Below, in pieces: positions 1 to 7,987 of a stretch of DNA of 18,182 bases. Numbering within the stretch: position 1 is the first letter of the stretch; each line of letters opens with the position of its first letter. Made by a program: the position numbers and the translations under genes. Under the pieces are notes generated by a model that searched no databases, was not told the DNA's origin, and saw nothing but the letters and a program-made list of their open reading frames with translations. The DNA comes from Bordetella parapertussis (GTDB lineage Bacteria > Pseudomonadota > Gammaproteobacteria > Burkholderiales > Burkholderiaceae_C). Location: assembly GCA_945882755.1 (NCBI GenBank), contig CAMCWS010000038.1, forward strand, positions 1 to 18,182. The letters are read 5' to 3'.

Positions 1-24
1 AGCCGCTTAACTGAAAGAACCTGC

Positions 25-735
25 ATGCTCGACATTCAAAAGCTCCACGCAGGCTATGGCAGCATTCCGGTGCTGCATGGTATTGACTTGCACATCACCC
101 AAGGCGAGGCCGTGGGGATCTTGGGCCACAATGGCATGGGCAAAACCACACTGTTGCGCAGCATCATCGGCGCTTTGTTGCCCACCCAAGGCAGCATCCA
201 TTTCAATGGCGCGGATGTCAGCCGCATGGCGCCCAACCAACGCGCCAAAGTCGGCATGGCCTATGTACCCCAAGGGCGCGAAATCTTTCCCAATTTATCG
301 GTCACCGACAACTTGCGCATGGGTTGGGTCAAACGCGGTCGTGCTTCTGCCCAAGACCTTGACACTTTGTTGGACAACTTTCCGCGTTTAAAGCCCTTGC
401 TGGACCGCATGGGCGGGTCTTTGTCGGGTGGCGAGCAGCAATTGTTGGCTTTGGCTCGTGCTTTGGCGGGTGACCCACAACTGTTGTTGCTCGATGAGCC
501 CACCGAAGGCATTCAACCCTCCATCATCGAAGAAATCGCAGAAACCCTGACGGCCTTGCGCAAACAGCGCTCGCTCACCATCGTGTTGGTTGAACAAAAT
601 TTAGACTTCATCGCCTCCGTGTCAGAGCGCGTCTTGGTCATCAAGCGCGGACAAATCACCGGTGAAATTCCACGTGAACATTTGAGTGATCTCGACATCG
701 TCAGCGAATACACCGGCGTATCCAGTACCCACTGA
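25..735 (+). CDS. LivF/UrtE-family ABC transporter ATP-binding protein
   Basis: This is a cytoplasmic ATPase subunit of a branched-chain amino acid/amide/urea-type (HAAT) ABC importer, 236 aa, the usual length for LivF. Visible motifs are Walker A GHNGMGKT (residues 34-41), a Q-loop at Q83, the signature SGGEQQ (134-139) and Walker B LLLLDEPTE (153-161), followed by GIQPSII, a string typical of the LivF/UrtE branch. The start is ATG with a weak GAAAGAA upstream. It sits 24 nt from the window edge, so the rest of the transporter (binding protein, permeases, LivG) is expected to the left and is not visible. The substrate cannot be read from this subunit. It shares a strand with the SDR gene 30 nt downstream, so the two may be co-transcribed. 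It is not a photosynthesis gene; it marks the flank of the cluster. Confidence 0.93.
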   Translation: MLDIQKLHAGYGSIPVLHGIDLHITQGEAVGILGHNGMGKTTLLRSIIGALLPTQGSIHFNGADVSRMAPNQRAKVGMAYVPQGREIFPNLSVTDNLRMGWVKRGRASAQDLDTLLDNFPRLKPLLDRMGGSLSGGEQQLLALARALAGDPQLLLLDEPTEGIQPSIIEEIAETLTALRKQRSLTIVLVEQNLDFIASVSERVLVIKRGQITGEIPREHLSDLDIVSEYTGVSSTH

Positions 736-765
736 AAACTTTCCAACCCATCCAAGGAGATAAAC

Positions 766-1527
766 ATGGACATGCAACTCAAAGGCTTGCGCGCACTTGT
801 CACAGGCGGCACCAAAGGCATAGGCCGTGCTATTGCTGAAACATTGGCCAAGGAGGGTGCCAGCGTTGCGTTTTGTGCACGCAACGCCGCTGAAGTCACT
901 GATGCGGCCAAAGCGATGTCTGCCTCTGGCAGCAAAGTGATTGGCTCCGTGGCTGATGTGGGCAACGCTGACAGCCTCAAAGCGTGGGTGGCCAAATCGG
1001 CTGCAGATTTGGGTGGCATCGACATCGTGGTGGCCAACGTCAGCGCATTGGCTATTGGGGCTGACGAAGAGAGTTGGAAAAAAGGCTTTGAAGTTGACCT
1101 GATGGGCAGTGTGCGCTTGGTCGACAGCGCCATGCCTTTCCTTGAGAAAAGCAAACACCCCGCTATTGTCACCATCTCTAGCGTGTCAGGCCGCGAGATT
1201 GACTTCGCCTCTGGTCCCTACGGCGCATTCAAAGCCGCCTTGGTGCATTACACCCAAGGTTTGGCATACCACTTGGCAGGCAAGGGCATTCGTGCCAACA
1301 GCGTGTCACCTGGCAATACCTATTTCCCAGGCGGTGTGTGGAGTCAAATTGAAAGCGGTAACCCTGACTTCTTCAAAGTGGCTTTAGGCATGAACCCCAC
1401 AGGTCGCATGGGCACACCGCAAGAGATGGCTAACGCCGTGGTGTTCTTGGCCAGTCCTGTGGCCAGCTTTATCACCGGCACCAACTTGGTGGTCGATGGT
1501 GCCTTGACCAAAGGCGTTCAGTTGTAA
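766..1527 (+). CDS. SDR family NAD(P)-dependent oxidoreductase
   Basis: This is a classical short-chain dehydrogenase/reductase of 253 aa with a Rossmann fold. Evidence: the cofactor motif TGGTKGIG (13-20), the acidic ADV (63-65), active-site Ser139 in TISSVSG, and the YxxxK pair Tyr152/Lys156 (YGAFK). The C-terminal pattern GTNLVVDGALTKG fits FabG-like and sugar/acyl dehydrogenases. Two deviations: the usual NNAG is NVSA (91-94), and the catalytic Asn of the family appears as Asp111 (EVDLMG). The start is well supported by AAGGAG at 754-759. The substrate is unknown. It follows the ABC ATPase by 30 nt and probably shares its transcript. Its 3' end overlaps the convergent crtB end by 10 nt, which marks the boundary of the photosynthesis cluster. 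Confidence 0.93.
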   Translation: MDMQLKGLRALVTGGTKGIGRAIAETLAKEGASVAFCARNAAEVTDAAKAMSASGSKVIGSVADVGNADSLKAWVAKSAADLGGIDIVVANVSALAIGADEESWKKGFEVDLMGSVRLVDSAMPFLEKSKHPAIVTISSVSGREIDFASGPYGAFKAALVHYTQGLAYHLAGKGIRANSVSPGNTYFPGGVWSQIESGNPDFFKVALGMNPTGRMGTPQEMANAVVFLASPVASFITGTNLVVDGALTKGVQL

Positions 1528-2579
1528 GTTTTTTGGTTTTTTTCCAACCGGCTGTGCTCTAGGTTCTCAAACAGAGCCAGCATCCATTCGATGCGCTGGG
1601 GCATGGCGCGGTTGGGAAAACCGGTTAATGCCAAACGAGCTGAAGCGGTTTCTTGGCACTGTTCAACCAAGTACGCAATACCGGCCAGAGGTTGTGGCGG
1701 GTTGCGCTGGGTAAATATCCAACCGGCTTGTAGGCGTGCTTGTATCAGCAAAACCGCTTTGCGAAAACCGCTGACCACTGCGCGGTGGTTGACAGAGTCC
1801 AAGCCTAAGCGGCGTAACTCGTTGCCGATTTCGCCGTAAATCAAGCCTGCCGCCAAAATGGCTGAGCGACAGTCTCGCGGTAATTCTGCGATGCCTGCCA
1901 TGGAACGTTTGTAAAGCCTATCGGCTTCTTCAAGAACTCGGCTGATAACGCGTTGTACTGCAGGATTGCACTCAGGGTGTGCCATCCATGTTGTGGGCTC
2001 TAATCCTTCTTCACGCATCCACTGCAGCGGTAAATAAATGCGCTTGTTGCGAGCGTCTTCTCCCACATCACGGGCGATATTGGTCAACTGCATGGCCACA
2101 CCCAGTTCACAGGCCCGCGCCAAGGTGGAGGCCTGTTGGGGGCCCATGATCCAACACATCATGGCGCCCACGCTGCCCGCCACACGAGCGCCATAGCCGT
2201 GCAAATCTTCCATGGTTTCATATTGACGGCCGTGCCCGTCCCAAGCAAAACCGTCGAGCAAGGCGTCGAGCAAATGACGCGGCAGTGCATGGCGATGCAC
2301 CACAATGCTCAGAGCGCGGTCTTCTACCGTGTCCATGGGTGTGCCGGCATATATCAGGTCGAGTCGGTGATGCAAGGCACGCAGGCTGTCTTCGATCACG
2401 CCCCCTTGGTCGACCATGTCATCTGCGACGCGGCAAAACGCATACAAAGCGATAGAAGCAGACCGAACACGAGGCGGTAAAAAACGACTGGCCGCAAAAA
2501 AAGTTTTGGAACCACCTCGCATCATTTCGACGCAAGCGTCTAAGTCGTCGTCAGCTTGGTCAGTGAACGGCAAAGGCAT
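1518..2579 (-). CDS. crtB: 15-cis-phytoene synthase CrtB
   Basis: CrtB condenses two geranylgeranyl diphosphates to phytoene, the first committed carotenoid step. Both squalene/phytoene-synthase Asp-rich motifs are present: DDMVD (53-57, in YAFCRVADDMVD) and DVGED (171-175, in QLTNIARDVGED). RIYLP follows, as in the family. The length is 353 aa, a normal size with a short polar C-terminal tail. The ATG lies inside the end of crtI (20-nt overlap), which suggests translational coupling. It is the last gene of the leftward superoperon, and its stop overlaps the convergent SDR gene. No terminator is visible after it. The product feeds CrtI directly. Family identity is secure. The final carotenoid cannot be told because the other crt genes are outside the window. 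Confidence 0.96.
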   Translation of the reverse strand: MPLPFTDQADDDLDACVEMMRGGSKTFFAASRFLPPRVRSASIALYAFCRVADDMVDQGGVIEDSLRALHHRLDLIYAGTPMDTVEDRALSIVVHRHALPRHLLDALLDGFAWDGHGRQYETMEDLHGYGARVAGSVGAMMCWIMGPQQASTLARACELGVAMQLTNIARDVGEDARNKRIYLPLQWMREEGLEPTTWMAHPECNPAVQRVISRVLEEADRLYKRSMAGIAELPRDCRSAILAAGLIYGEIGNELRRLGLDSVNHRAVVSGFRKAVLLIQARLQAGWIFTQRNPPQPLAGIAYLVEQCQETASARLALTGFPNRAMPQRIEWMLALFENLEHSRLEKNQKTYN

Positions 2580-4095
2580 GGGGAACCACCTCTTCTAATA
2601 ATTTGGCTGACATCAATACGCTGGGCACCCCCGCACCGGGTTGGCTGCTGGCACCCACCATGAATAAATTCTGTACATCTTCACTGCGGGTATGCGGCCT
2701 GAACCACGCACTTTGCGTGAGCACCGGCTCCAAGCCAAAACCCGCACCTTGGTAAGACCACAAACGGTCTTGAAAGTCTTGCGGCGTGGTGACCTTGGAA
2801 GAAACCACATGCTGTTTCAAATTGGGCAACACTGAGTCTTGCAACACCGTGGCAATAGCGTCACGGTAATGTTCGGCGATGGCTGGCCAATCGGTGCCGC
2901 TGCTTAAGTTCGGTACCACCGACAAGGCATAAAAGCTGTCGCACCCCTCTGGCGCCAAAGACGGGTCGGTGGCGGTGGGGCGGTAAAGGTATAAGCTGAA
3001 GTCTTTGGCCAGCTTGTGGTTTTTGAAAATGTCTTGCAGCAGCTCTTTGTAGCGGGGGCCCAGCACCATCATGTGGTGTGGAACGTCACTGTATTGGTGG
3101 TTGGTGCCGAAGTACCAGACAAACAAACCCGAGGAATACTGGCCCTTGGCGATACGTCGGTCGGTCCAACGGTTTCTGTGTTGCGGTTCAACCAAATTTT
3201 TGTAGGTCCATGCGGCATCTGCATTGCTCACCACAATATCAGACGCAATGAACTCGCCGTTGGCCAATTCAACCCCGACAGCTGCGCCATCTTCAACACG
3301 TATACGCGTCACAGGGGCGTTGTAGCGAATGGGAATATTGCGGGCTTGTATCAAATTAACCAAGGCTTTCACGATGGCGCCTGTGCCACCCATAGCGGAA
3401 TGCACACCCCAGCGGTTTTCCAAAATATGGATCAGCGAATAAACACAGGTGACAGAAAACGGATTGCCACCGATGAGCAGCGGATGAAAACTCATGACGA
3501 TGCGAAGTTTGGGGTGCTTGATGTATTGCGCCACCATGCTGTGGATGGAGCGCCAAGCCTTCATGCGAACCAATTTCGGCATGGCCTTGACCACCTTGGC
3601 GACCGAGTCAAAGGCGATCATGCCCATTTTTTGGAAACCCAATTCAAAGCATTTTTCTGAGGCTTTCATGAGATTTTGAAAACCTTGCACATCCTCTGGG
3701 CTGAACTTGGCAACTTCCGCCAACATGGCTTGTTCGTCGTTGCTGTAGTCAAAGTGTGTGCCGTCATCAAAGCGGATACGGTAAAACGGCGACATCAAAC
3801 GCAAATCGACATGGTCTTTCATCTGTTTGCCGCACAGCGTGAACAGCTCTTCAATCAAATAGGGCAGTGTGATGATGGTGGGGCCTGCATCAAAGGTAAA
3901 GCCGTCTTGTTTGTGCACATAGGCGCGACCACCCGCCATGTCCAGTTTTTCAAAAATCTGGACTTGGTAGCCCTTGACACTCAAGCGAATCGCAGCAGCC
4001 AAGCCGCCAAAGCCGGTGCCAATGATGATGGCGCGGCGAGGTTGCTGAGGCACTTTGTAGTTACCTCGCTCGTCCGTCGCCCTGAATGCATTCAT
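2560..4095 (-). CDS. crtI: Phytoene desaturase CrtI
   Basis: CrtI is an FAD-dependent desaturase that converts phytoene to neurosporene or lycopene at the membrane. The 511-aa product has an N-terminal dinucleotide-binding motif GTGFGG (26-31), with E49 ending the second beta strand and the family string DMAGGRA (52-58). Near the C-terminus it has the CrtI signature LFMVGASSQPGAGVPS. The first 20 residues are a polar extension before the Rossmann fold. The ATG overlaps the puhE stop as ATGA (4092-4095), and the 3' end overlaps crtB by 20 nt, so puhE-crtI-crtB are probably translated in a coupled way. Whether it performs three or four desaturations (spheroidene versus spirilloxanthin route) cannot be read from sequence alone. 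A related desaturase such as CrtD is unlikely given the pairing with crtB. Confidence 0.93.
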   Translation of the reverse strand: MNAFRATDERGNYKVPQQPRRAIIIGTGFGGLAAAIRLSVKGYQVQIFEKLDMAGGRAYVHKQDGFTFDAGPTIITLPYLIEELFTLCGKQMKDHVDLRLMSPFYRIRFDDGTHFDYSNDEQAMLAEVAKFSPEDVQGFQNLMKASEKCFELGFQKMGMIAFDSVAKVVKAMPKLVRMKAWRSIHSMVAQYIKHPKLRIVMSFHPLLIGGNPFSVTCVYSLIHILENRWGVHSAMGGTGAIVKALVNLIQARNIPIRYNAPVTRIRVEDGAAVGVELANGEFIASDIVVSNADAAWTYKNLVEPQHRNRWTDRRIAKGQYSSGLFVWYFGTNHQYSDVPHHMMVLGPRYKELLQDIFKNHKLAKDFSLYLYRPTATDPSLAPEGCDSFYALSVVPNLSSGTDWPAIAEHYRDAIATVLQDSVLPNLKQHVVSSKVTTPQDFQDRLWSYQGAGFGLEPVLTQSAWFRPHTRSEDVQNLFMVGASSQPGAGVPSVLMSAKLLEEVVPHAFAVH

Positions 4096-4928
4096 GCAGC
4101 ATCTCCTCGGTTTGGCACCACCACAGGCACTGGTAAATCGGGTGAAGCAGTTTCTCTAAGGTAGGGACTGCGCACCATGGCCCAGCTCCACAGTTTTTGC
4201 AAGGGCAGGGCAAACACCATCAACAAATGCTCAATGATGGCCAGACCCAGCAAGGAAGACAACAATACCCATGCGGCGTTGACCAAGACCAGACCGCTTT
4301 GCACTTCCCACACCATCCAGCCCCAGGCCACACACGAAACCCCCATGGTGATGTAAAAACACCATGTGATGGGTGCTTGCTTGAAATAACTGCCGATGTA
4401 GCGCAAGTGCACAGGCAAATACTGCTCGCCAACAAAAGGCACACCAAAAAACAAATTCAGCTTAGCGCTCAGGCGCATGCACCACAGCAGCGCAAAGGTA
4501 CACAAGGCCATGTGGTTGGGTTGACCTTGCTGCATGGCCACCAGCAAGCCAAAATTGAATAACAAAGCCAGTTCGTGGTGCAGCAAGACTTGAACAGATT
4601 GAACAAAGCGATGTCGTAACTTCAAACCTTTATCGAGCACCACGCGCCTAGGGCCGGTGAGCCAACCGGTCAGAAACGCCATCTCATGCCAACTCCACAT
4701 GGCGATGACGCTCACAAAACCGATGTAGGCATTCAAGACAGTGTGCGAGCGCATGCTGATGGAGGCTGTCCATAAGCTCAAACCGAGCAAAAAACTCAGC
4801 CCAAACATGCTCCAACGAAAACTCGCTGGGGACAAGCGCACCAACCACAAAATCGCACCCGTGCCCAACCACCAGCTGAACACCGAAAACAAGGCTGCGC
4901 CCAGAATCGACGAGAAGAAGTCAGACAT
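4092..4928 (-). CDS. puhE: Photosynthetic complex assembly protein PuhE
   Basis: This is a 278-aa integral membrane protein of the PuhE (DUF3623) family, implicated in optimal RC-LH1 assembly in purple bacteria; the mechanism is unknown. Hydrophobic segments lie at about 7-30, 40-58, 66-90, 115-150 and 175-240. The family-like string MWSWHEMAFLTGWLTGPRR sits at about 77-95, with conserved-looking polar residues inside membrane segments. Its place next to acsF and near puhABC is the usual one in proteobacterial clusters. The gap to acsF is 12 nt and is filled by a small perfect palindrome (4929-4941) instead of a clear Shine-Dalgarno. The stop overlaps crtI by 4 nt. Here crtI-crtB follow, where many related clusters carry hemA or cytochrome genes. 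Confidence 0.88.
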   Translation of the reverse strand: MSDFFSSILGAALFSVFSWWLGTGAILWLVRLSPASFRWSMFGLSFLLGLSLWTASISMRSHTVLNAYIGFVSVIAMWSWHEMAFLTGWLTGPRRVVLDKGLKLRHRFVQSVQVLLHHELALLFNFGLLVAMQQGQPNHMALCTFALLWCMRLSAKLNLFFGVPFVGEQYLPVHLRYIGSYFKQAPITWCFYITMGVSCVAWGWMVWEVQSGLVLVNAAWVLLSSLLGLAIIEHLLMVFALPLQKLWSWAMVRSPYLRETASPDLPVPVVVPNRGDAA

Positions 4929-4941
4929 AAGCCAGTGGCTT
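4929..4941. repeat. Perfect small palindrome between acsF and puhE
   Basis: AAGCCAGTGGCTT is a perfect inverted repeat with 6-nt arms around one central base. It fills the whole 12-nt acsF-puhE gap plus the last base of the acsF stop codon, where a ribosome binding site would be expected. No Shine-Dalgarno is visible for puhE. The function is unknown; a chance palindrome of this size is possible. Confidence 0.4.
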
Positions 4942-6053
4942 TACCAAGCAGGTTGAACCCGTACTTGGGCAGGAAGGTCGTTGCGCTTGACAGGCAGGAA
5001 ATAAAGCCGACCAAAAGTCCATACCGCTTGCACCGCCGTGGTGGCGCGTAGCAAGTTGCCGACCAAGCCACCACGTTCTTTGGCTTGGGCATTGGCAATC
5101 GAGAGTTCAACCAAACGCTCCATGCATGTGCGGAAAGTGGGGTGTTCGATATCGACTTCCACAGGAAAGACTTGCCGTGCAATTTCCGACGTGATACGAA
5201 ACACTTCGTAGTCGTACTCGGTGGATTTGAAACCCATGGCTTCGTGCAACAGTGGGCGGGTATGGTCGCGTACATACATGGTGGCGTACACAGCCAAAAT
5301 GAAGAACCTTATCCATAACAAATTGACACCACGCAGCAATTCGGGCTGTGAGCGCATGATCAGCGCAAAAGATTCACCGTGCCGGAACTCGTCATTGCAC
5401 CAGCGTTCAAACCAGCGGAAGATGGGATGAAAGCGCTTATCGGGGTGACGCTCGAGTTGGCGAAAGATGGTGATGTAGCGGGCATAGCCAATCTTCTCGG
5501 ACAAGTAAGTGGCGTAAAAAATGAATTTGGGCTTGAAAAAGGTGTAGGCCTTGGTGCGCTTGAGTTGGCCCAAATCGATACCTAAATCAAAGTCTTTCAA
5601 AGACTGGTTGATGAAACCTGCATGGCGTGACTCGTCACGCGCCATATAGGTCATCAGCTGTTTGATATCGGGGTTGTCAATATTCTTGCGGATTTCGTTG
5701 TACAAAATGCAGCCAGAAAACTCCGAGGTGAGCGAGCTGATGAGGAAGTCTAAAAATTCTTGACGCATCTCGGGTGAGAGTTGGGGCATCAGGTTTTTGA
5801 CCTCTTCGGCAAACTGTGAATCGCGTTGGAAATGGTCATGGTTGTTATCACCCTCGTACTCTTTCATCATGACGTCCCATTCAGTGCGAACAGACTCGAT
5901 GTTCAAGCGGTCCATGGCGGCGAAGTCGGTGGTGTAAAAGCGAGGACTCAGCACCGTGTTGCGAACCGCCTTGGCGTTGGCGTCGGCGGCGCTCTCCACA
6001 CTGCCGATGAGCAGTTCAACGTGGTCGAATTCCAAGGATGCGCTGGTAGTCAT
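4941..6053 (-). CDS. acsF: Mg-protoporphyrin IX monomethyl ester oxidative cyclase AcsF
   Basis: AcsF is the di-iron, oxygen-dependent cyclase that forms the isocyclic fifth ring, giving divinyl protochlorophyllide. The 370-aa protein shows the expected carboxylate/histidine ligand pattern: E111 ([12 protein letters not shown]), E141xxH144 (DESRHAGF), E186 ([11 protein letters not shown]) and E222xxH225 (NDEFRHGE). It also has the [12 protein letters not shown] string at about 172-183, typical of the family. It follows puhC by 3 nt; its AGGAG lies inside the last codons of puhC. The puhC-acsF-puhE order is the classical one. Because the enzyme uses molecular oxygen, its presence and the lack of a bchE in view fit an aerobic phototroph. 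Identity is very secure. Confidence 0.97.
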   Translation of the reverse strand: MTTSASLEFDHVELLIGSVESAADANAKAVRNTVLSPRFYTTDFAAMDRLNIESVRTEWDVMMKEYEGDNNHDHFQRDSQFAEEVKNLMPQLSPEMRQEFLDFLISSLTSEFSGCILYNEIRKNIDNPDIKQLMTYMARDESRHAGFINQSLKDFDLGIDLGQLKRTKAYTFFKPKFIFYATYLSEKIGYARYITIFRQLERHPDKRFHPIFRWFERWCNDEFRHGESFALIMRSQPELLRGVNLLWIRFFILAVYATMYVRDHTRPLLHEAMGFKSTEYDYEVFRITSEIARQVFPVEVDIEHPTFRTCMERLVELSIANAQAKERGGLVGNLLRATTAVQAVWTFGRLYFLPVKRNDLPAQVRVQPAW

Positions 6054-6056
6054 GGT

Positions 6057-6533
6057 TTACTCCTGAGAGGCTGTGGTCACGGGGTTGGGAGCGGGTTGCA
6101 ACATGGCAAAAGACGCCATATTGGTTGGGCCAAAAGATTCAAGGTTGATGCGTTGTCCGGTGGCGGGGTCAAGCAGTGTCAAGCGGCCATCGGTATGGCC
6201 TATGAGTTCAAAAGTGGGGCCTGAGCCAATGCCACGTCGCATACGTTCGCGAGCGAGGGTGCGCAAGATACCCCGCACAAACCCTTGCTCGCCAGCGTAA
6301 CGCGTGATTTCTACAGCGGATTTGCCATCCATCACCGCGACATCGCCGTTGGGGCGGTCCTCAAAGCGCAGCGTACGTTGCCAGTTGATGGGGCTGTCTT
6401 CTTGTGGAATTTCCATGCCTTGGCCGCGCAACAATGCAACGACCAAAACAACGCTGGATAAAAAACCAACAAATATCCAGCCAGTCAGGGCGTGGCGTCC
6501 GGGCAATCCGTTGTTGGCGAGGGTCGAGTTCAT
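6057..6533 (-). CDS. puhC: Photosynthetic complex assembly protein PuhC
   Basis: This 158-aa membrane-anchored protein matches PuhC. It has one transmembrane segment at about 17-36 (GWIFVGFLSSVVLVVALL) followed by a soluble domain that would face the periplasm. Family strings seen include LRFEDRPNGDVAVMD (about 55-69), GFVRGILRTLARERMRRG (about 84-101) and GPTFELIGHTDGRLTLLDPATGQRI (about 104-128). PuhC is needed for normal RC-LH1 core levels in Rhodobacter; its biochemical role is unsettled. The ATG overlaps the puhB stop as ATGA (6530-6533), and acsF starts 3 nt after the stop. The position directly after puhAB supports the assignment more than sequence alone. Confidence 0.92.
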   Translation of the reverse strand: MNSTLANNGLPGRHALTGWIFVGFLSSVVLVVALLRGQGMEIPQEDSPINWQRTLRFEDRPNGDVAVMDGKSAVEITRYAGEQGFVRGILRTLARERMRRGIGSGPTFELIGHTDGRLTLLDPATGQRINLESFGPTNMASFAMLQPAPNPVTTASQE

Positions 6534-7195
6534 GCTGCAATTTCTTGAGTGGAAGCGCGAGGCGTATCGGTTGATGGCGATGTGTCACCCAGCATCACAG
6601 GCATGTGCGGGTTGACAGCTTGCCAAGCTTGCACAATGCGTTCGCCTACTTCGCCGACATTGGCAATGCAGCGCAAACTAGGTTCGGGGTGACGCAGTGC
6701 CCAAGGACGTGCGTGGGGCCAGAGGTTGAGCCAAGCGATATGGTCATTGCCAGCCAATTTGAGGGCGATGTCGCCCGTGCCGTCAGGGTTGGTTTTGATC
6801 GAGGCACCCGACAACATGCGCAAAGGTAAATTAAAGGTAAGCGTCAGCACAATGCCAATGCGCATGACCACGCGCTTGTTGGTGAGGGTGTACATGGCTG
6901 TGCTGGCTGTCAGCCACGCCATCAGACTGAGAATACCCAGTGAGATGACGCTGAGCAAAAAGCTCAGCAACAGCGGTTTAAACAGATTGCGCTCTGGCTC
7001 ACCCAACAGGTAGGTGGCTTGCAGCATCATCATGGCAGCGAAATACCAAGCCAAGGTGCGTACATGAAAGACATGCAGTGCAACGAGTCGCCACTGTGGT
7101 GGGCCTTGCCACAAAAGACGTTCGTCCGCGGGCAAGGGCTCGGGCAGCCCAGGGGCGGCCTCGAACTCGTGTTCGTGGTGAGGATTGACGTTCAA
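6530..7195 (-). CDS. puhB: Photosynthetic complex assembly protein PuhB
   Basis: This 221-aa membrane protein matches PuhB, a reaction-centre assembly factor. A cytosolic N-terminus carries the family string LPADERLLWQGPPQW (21-35). Transmembrane segments follow at about 46-64 and 75-98. Next comes a PH-like soluble region with YTLTNKRVVMR (102-112) and INLPLRML-like beta strands continuing to about 185. The last 30 residues are polar and probably unstructured. Both ends are coupled by 4-nt overlaps: ATGA with puhA upstream (7192-7195) and with puhC downstream. Its direct position after puhA is diagnostic. The PH-like fold itself is a family expectation, not something proved by the sequence here. 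Confidence 0.93.
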   Translation of the reverse strand: MNVNPHHEHEFEAAPGLPEPLPADERLLWQGPPQWRLVALHVFHVRTLAWYFAAMMMLQATYLLGEPERNLFKPLLLSFLLSVISLGILSLMAWLTASTAMYTLTNKRVVMRIGIVLTLTFNLPLRMLSGASIKTNPDGTGDIALKLAGNDHIAWLNLWPHARPWALRHPEPSLRCIANVGEVGERIVQAWQAVNPHMPVMLGDTSPSTDTPRASTQEIAA

Positions 7196-7953
7196 AACAG
7201 TGGCTCCTGACGATCGGGTGTGGCGTACAAGGTGCCAGCACCGTAATAGGCGGTGATTTTTTCTTCTTCAAGCAAGGTAATTTGTTCCATGCTTTTGGTC
7301 TTGGGCACATTTGTAAACTGCGATGCCAGTACGGCACCCACGAAAACACCGCTGGACTTGATGCGAGAAAAGGTCATGGGTAAGAGCACGGTGCCGCCAC
7401 TTTTCAAGTCCACTTCCAAATAACGGAACATCATTTCAGCGCGGTCTACCCACAGGTCTTTGACAGTACCAGCCAGTTGCTTGTCAGCGCCATAGACGGG
7501 CAAACCGCGCGGGTCAACGTCGGGCGACATCACGCCGTGGTCGGCGGCAATGCGCAGAGGCACGATCTTGATATGGTTGCCGTGGTAGAGATCGGGTTCA
7601 TCCGCACGGGCCGCCCAAGCCCCTGGTCCCACACCTGCCAGCAAAGCGTCGCCAACAGGCTCTAAGGGCGCGCCCAACCAACGATGTGTGGGTTGCGCGG
7701 TGTAGCTGCCGTCGACGCGGTTGAAATCAGGCGCCAACACTTCACGGCCATCGGCCAGCTTGAACACTTTGGGCTCGGGTACGGGCCAGCCGGTTTGTAC
7801 CGGGCCACCTTGTAAATGGCCATTGTCCATCGGATAACCTTCGCGGTGGCCTTCGCGTACAAGGTAATAAATCAAACCCGCAAAAAAAGCCCAAAACATG
7901 TACAGCACGATTTGTGCAACATCTACATACTGGGTAATAGCACCTGTTCCCAT
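7192..7953 (-). CDS. puhA: Photosynthetic reaction centre H subunit PuhA
   Basis: PuhA is the cytoplasm-facing H subunit of the type II reaction centre. It stabilises the L/M core and helps deliver protons to QB. The 253-aa protein has one N-terminal membrane helix (about 11-31), followed by the family string REGHREGYP (33-41) and a beta-rich cytosolic domain. Glu173 (VDRAE) falls at the same number as the proton-pathway residue GluH173 of Rhodobacter sphaeroides. Later strings RYLEVDL and VLLPM are also characteristic. A good AAGGAG lies 8 nt before the ATG. The 34-nt gap to lhaA is the longest inside the operon and lies next to a hairpin at the lhaA end, so puhA may have separate mRNA levels. 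The L and M genes (pufLM) are outside the window. Confidence 0.97.
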   Translation of the reverse strand: MGTGAITQYVDVAQIVLYMFWAFFAGLIYYLVREGHREGYPMDNGHLQGGPVQTGWPVPEPKVFKLADGREVLAPDFNRVDGSYTAQPTHRWLGAPLEPVGDALLAGVGPGAWAARADEPDLYHGNHIKIVPLRIAADHGVMSPDVDPRGLPVYGADKQLAGTVKDLWVDRAEMMFRYLEVDLKSGGTVLLPMTFSRIKSSGVFVGAVLASQFTNVPKTKSMEQITLLEEEKITAYYGAGTLYATPDRQEPLF

Positions 7954-7987
7954 GGCAAGTCTCCTTGAAGTACGCTTAAAAAACCAT

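Noticed and set aside
513..1175. Open frame of 220 codons antisense to the ABC ATPase and SDR genes
   Set aside because: It crosses the gap between two well supported plus-strand genes and has low-complexity Ser/Ala/Leu composition; it looks like a shadow frame.
1188..1203. TGTCA...TGAC pair inside the SDR gene as a PpsR site
   Set aside because: The spacer between the arms is 11 nt instead of 8 and it is inside a non-photosynthetic coding region.
3016..3660. Open frame of 214 codons antisense to crtI
   Set aside because: It lies fully opposite a firmly identified gene, has no family motifs or ribosome site, and is rich in His/Gln/Val as expected from reading the complement of biased codons.
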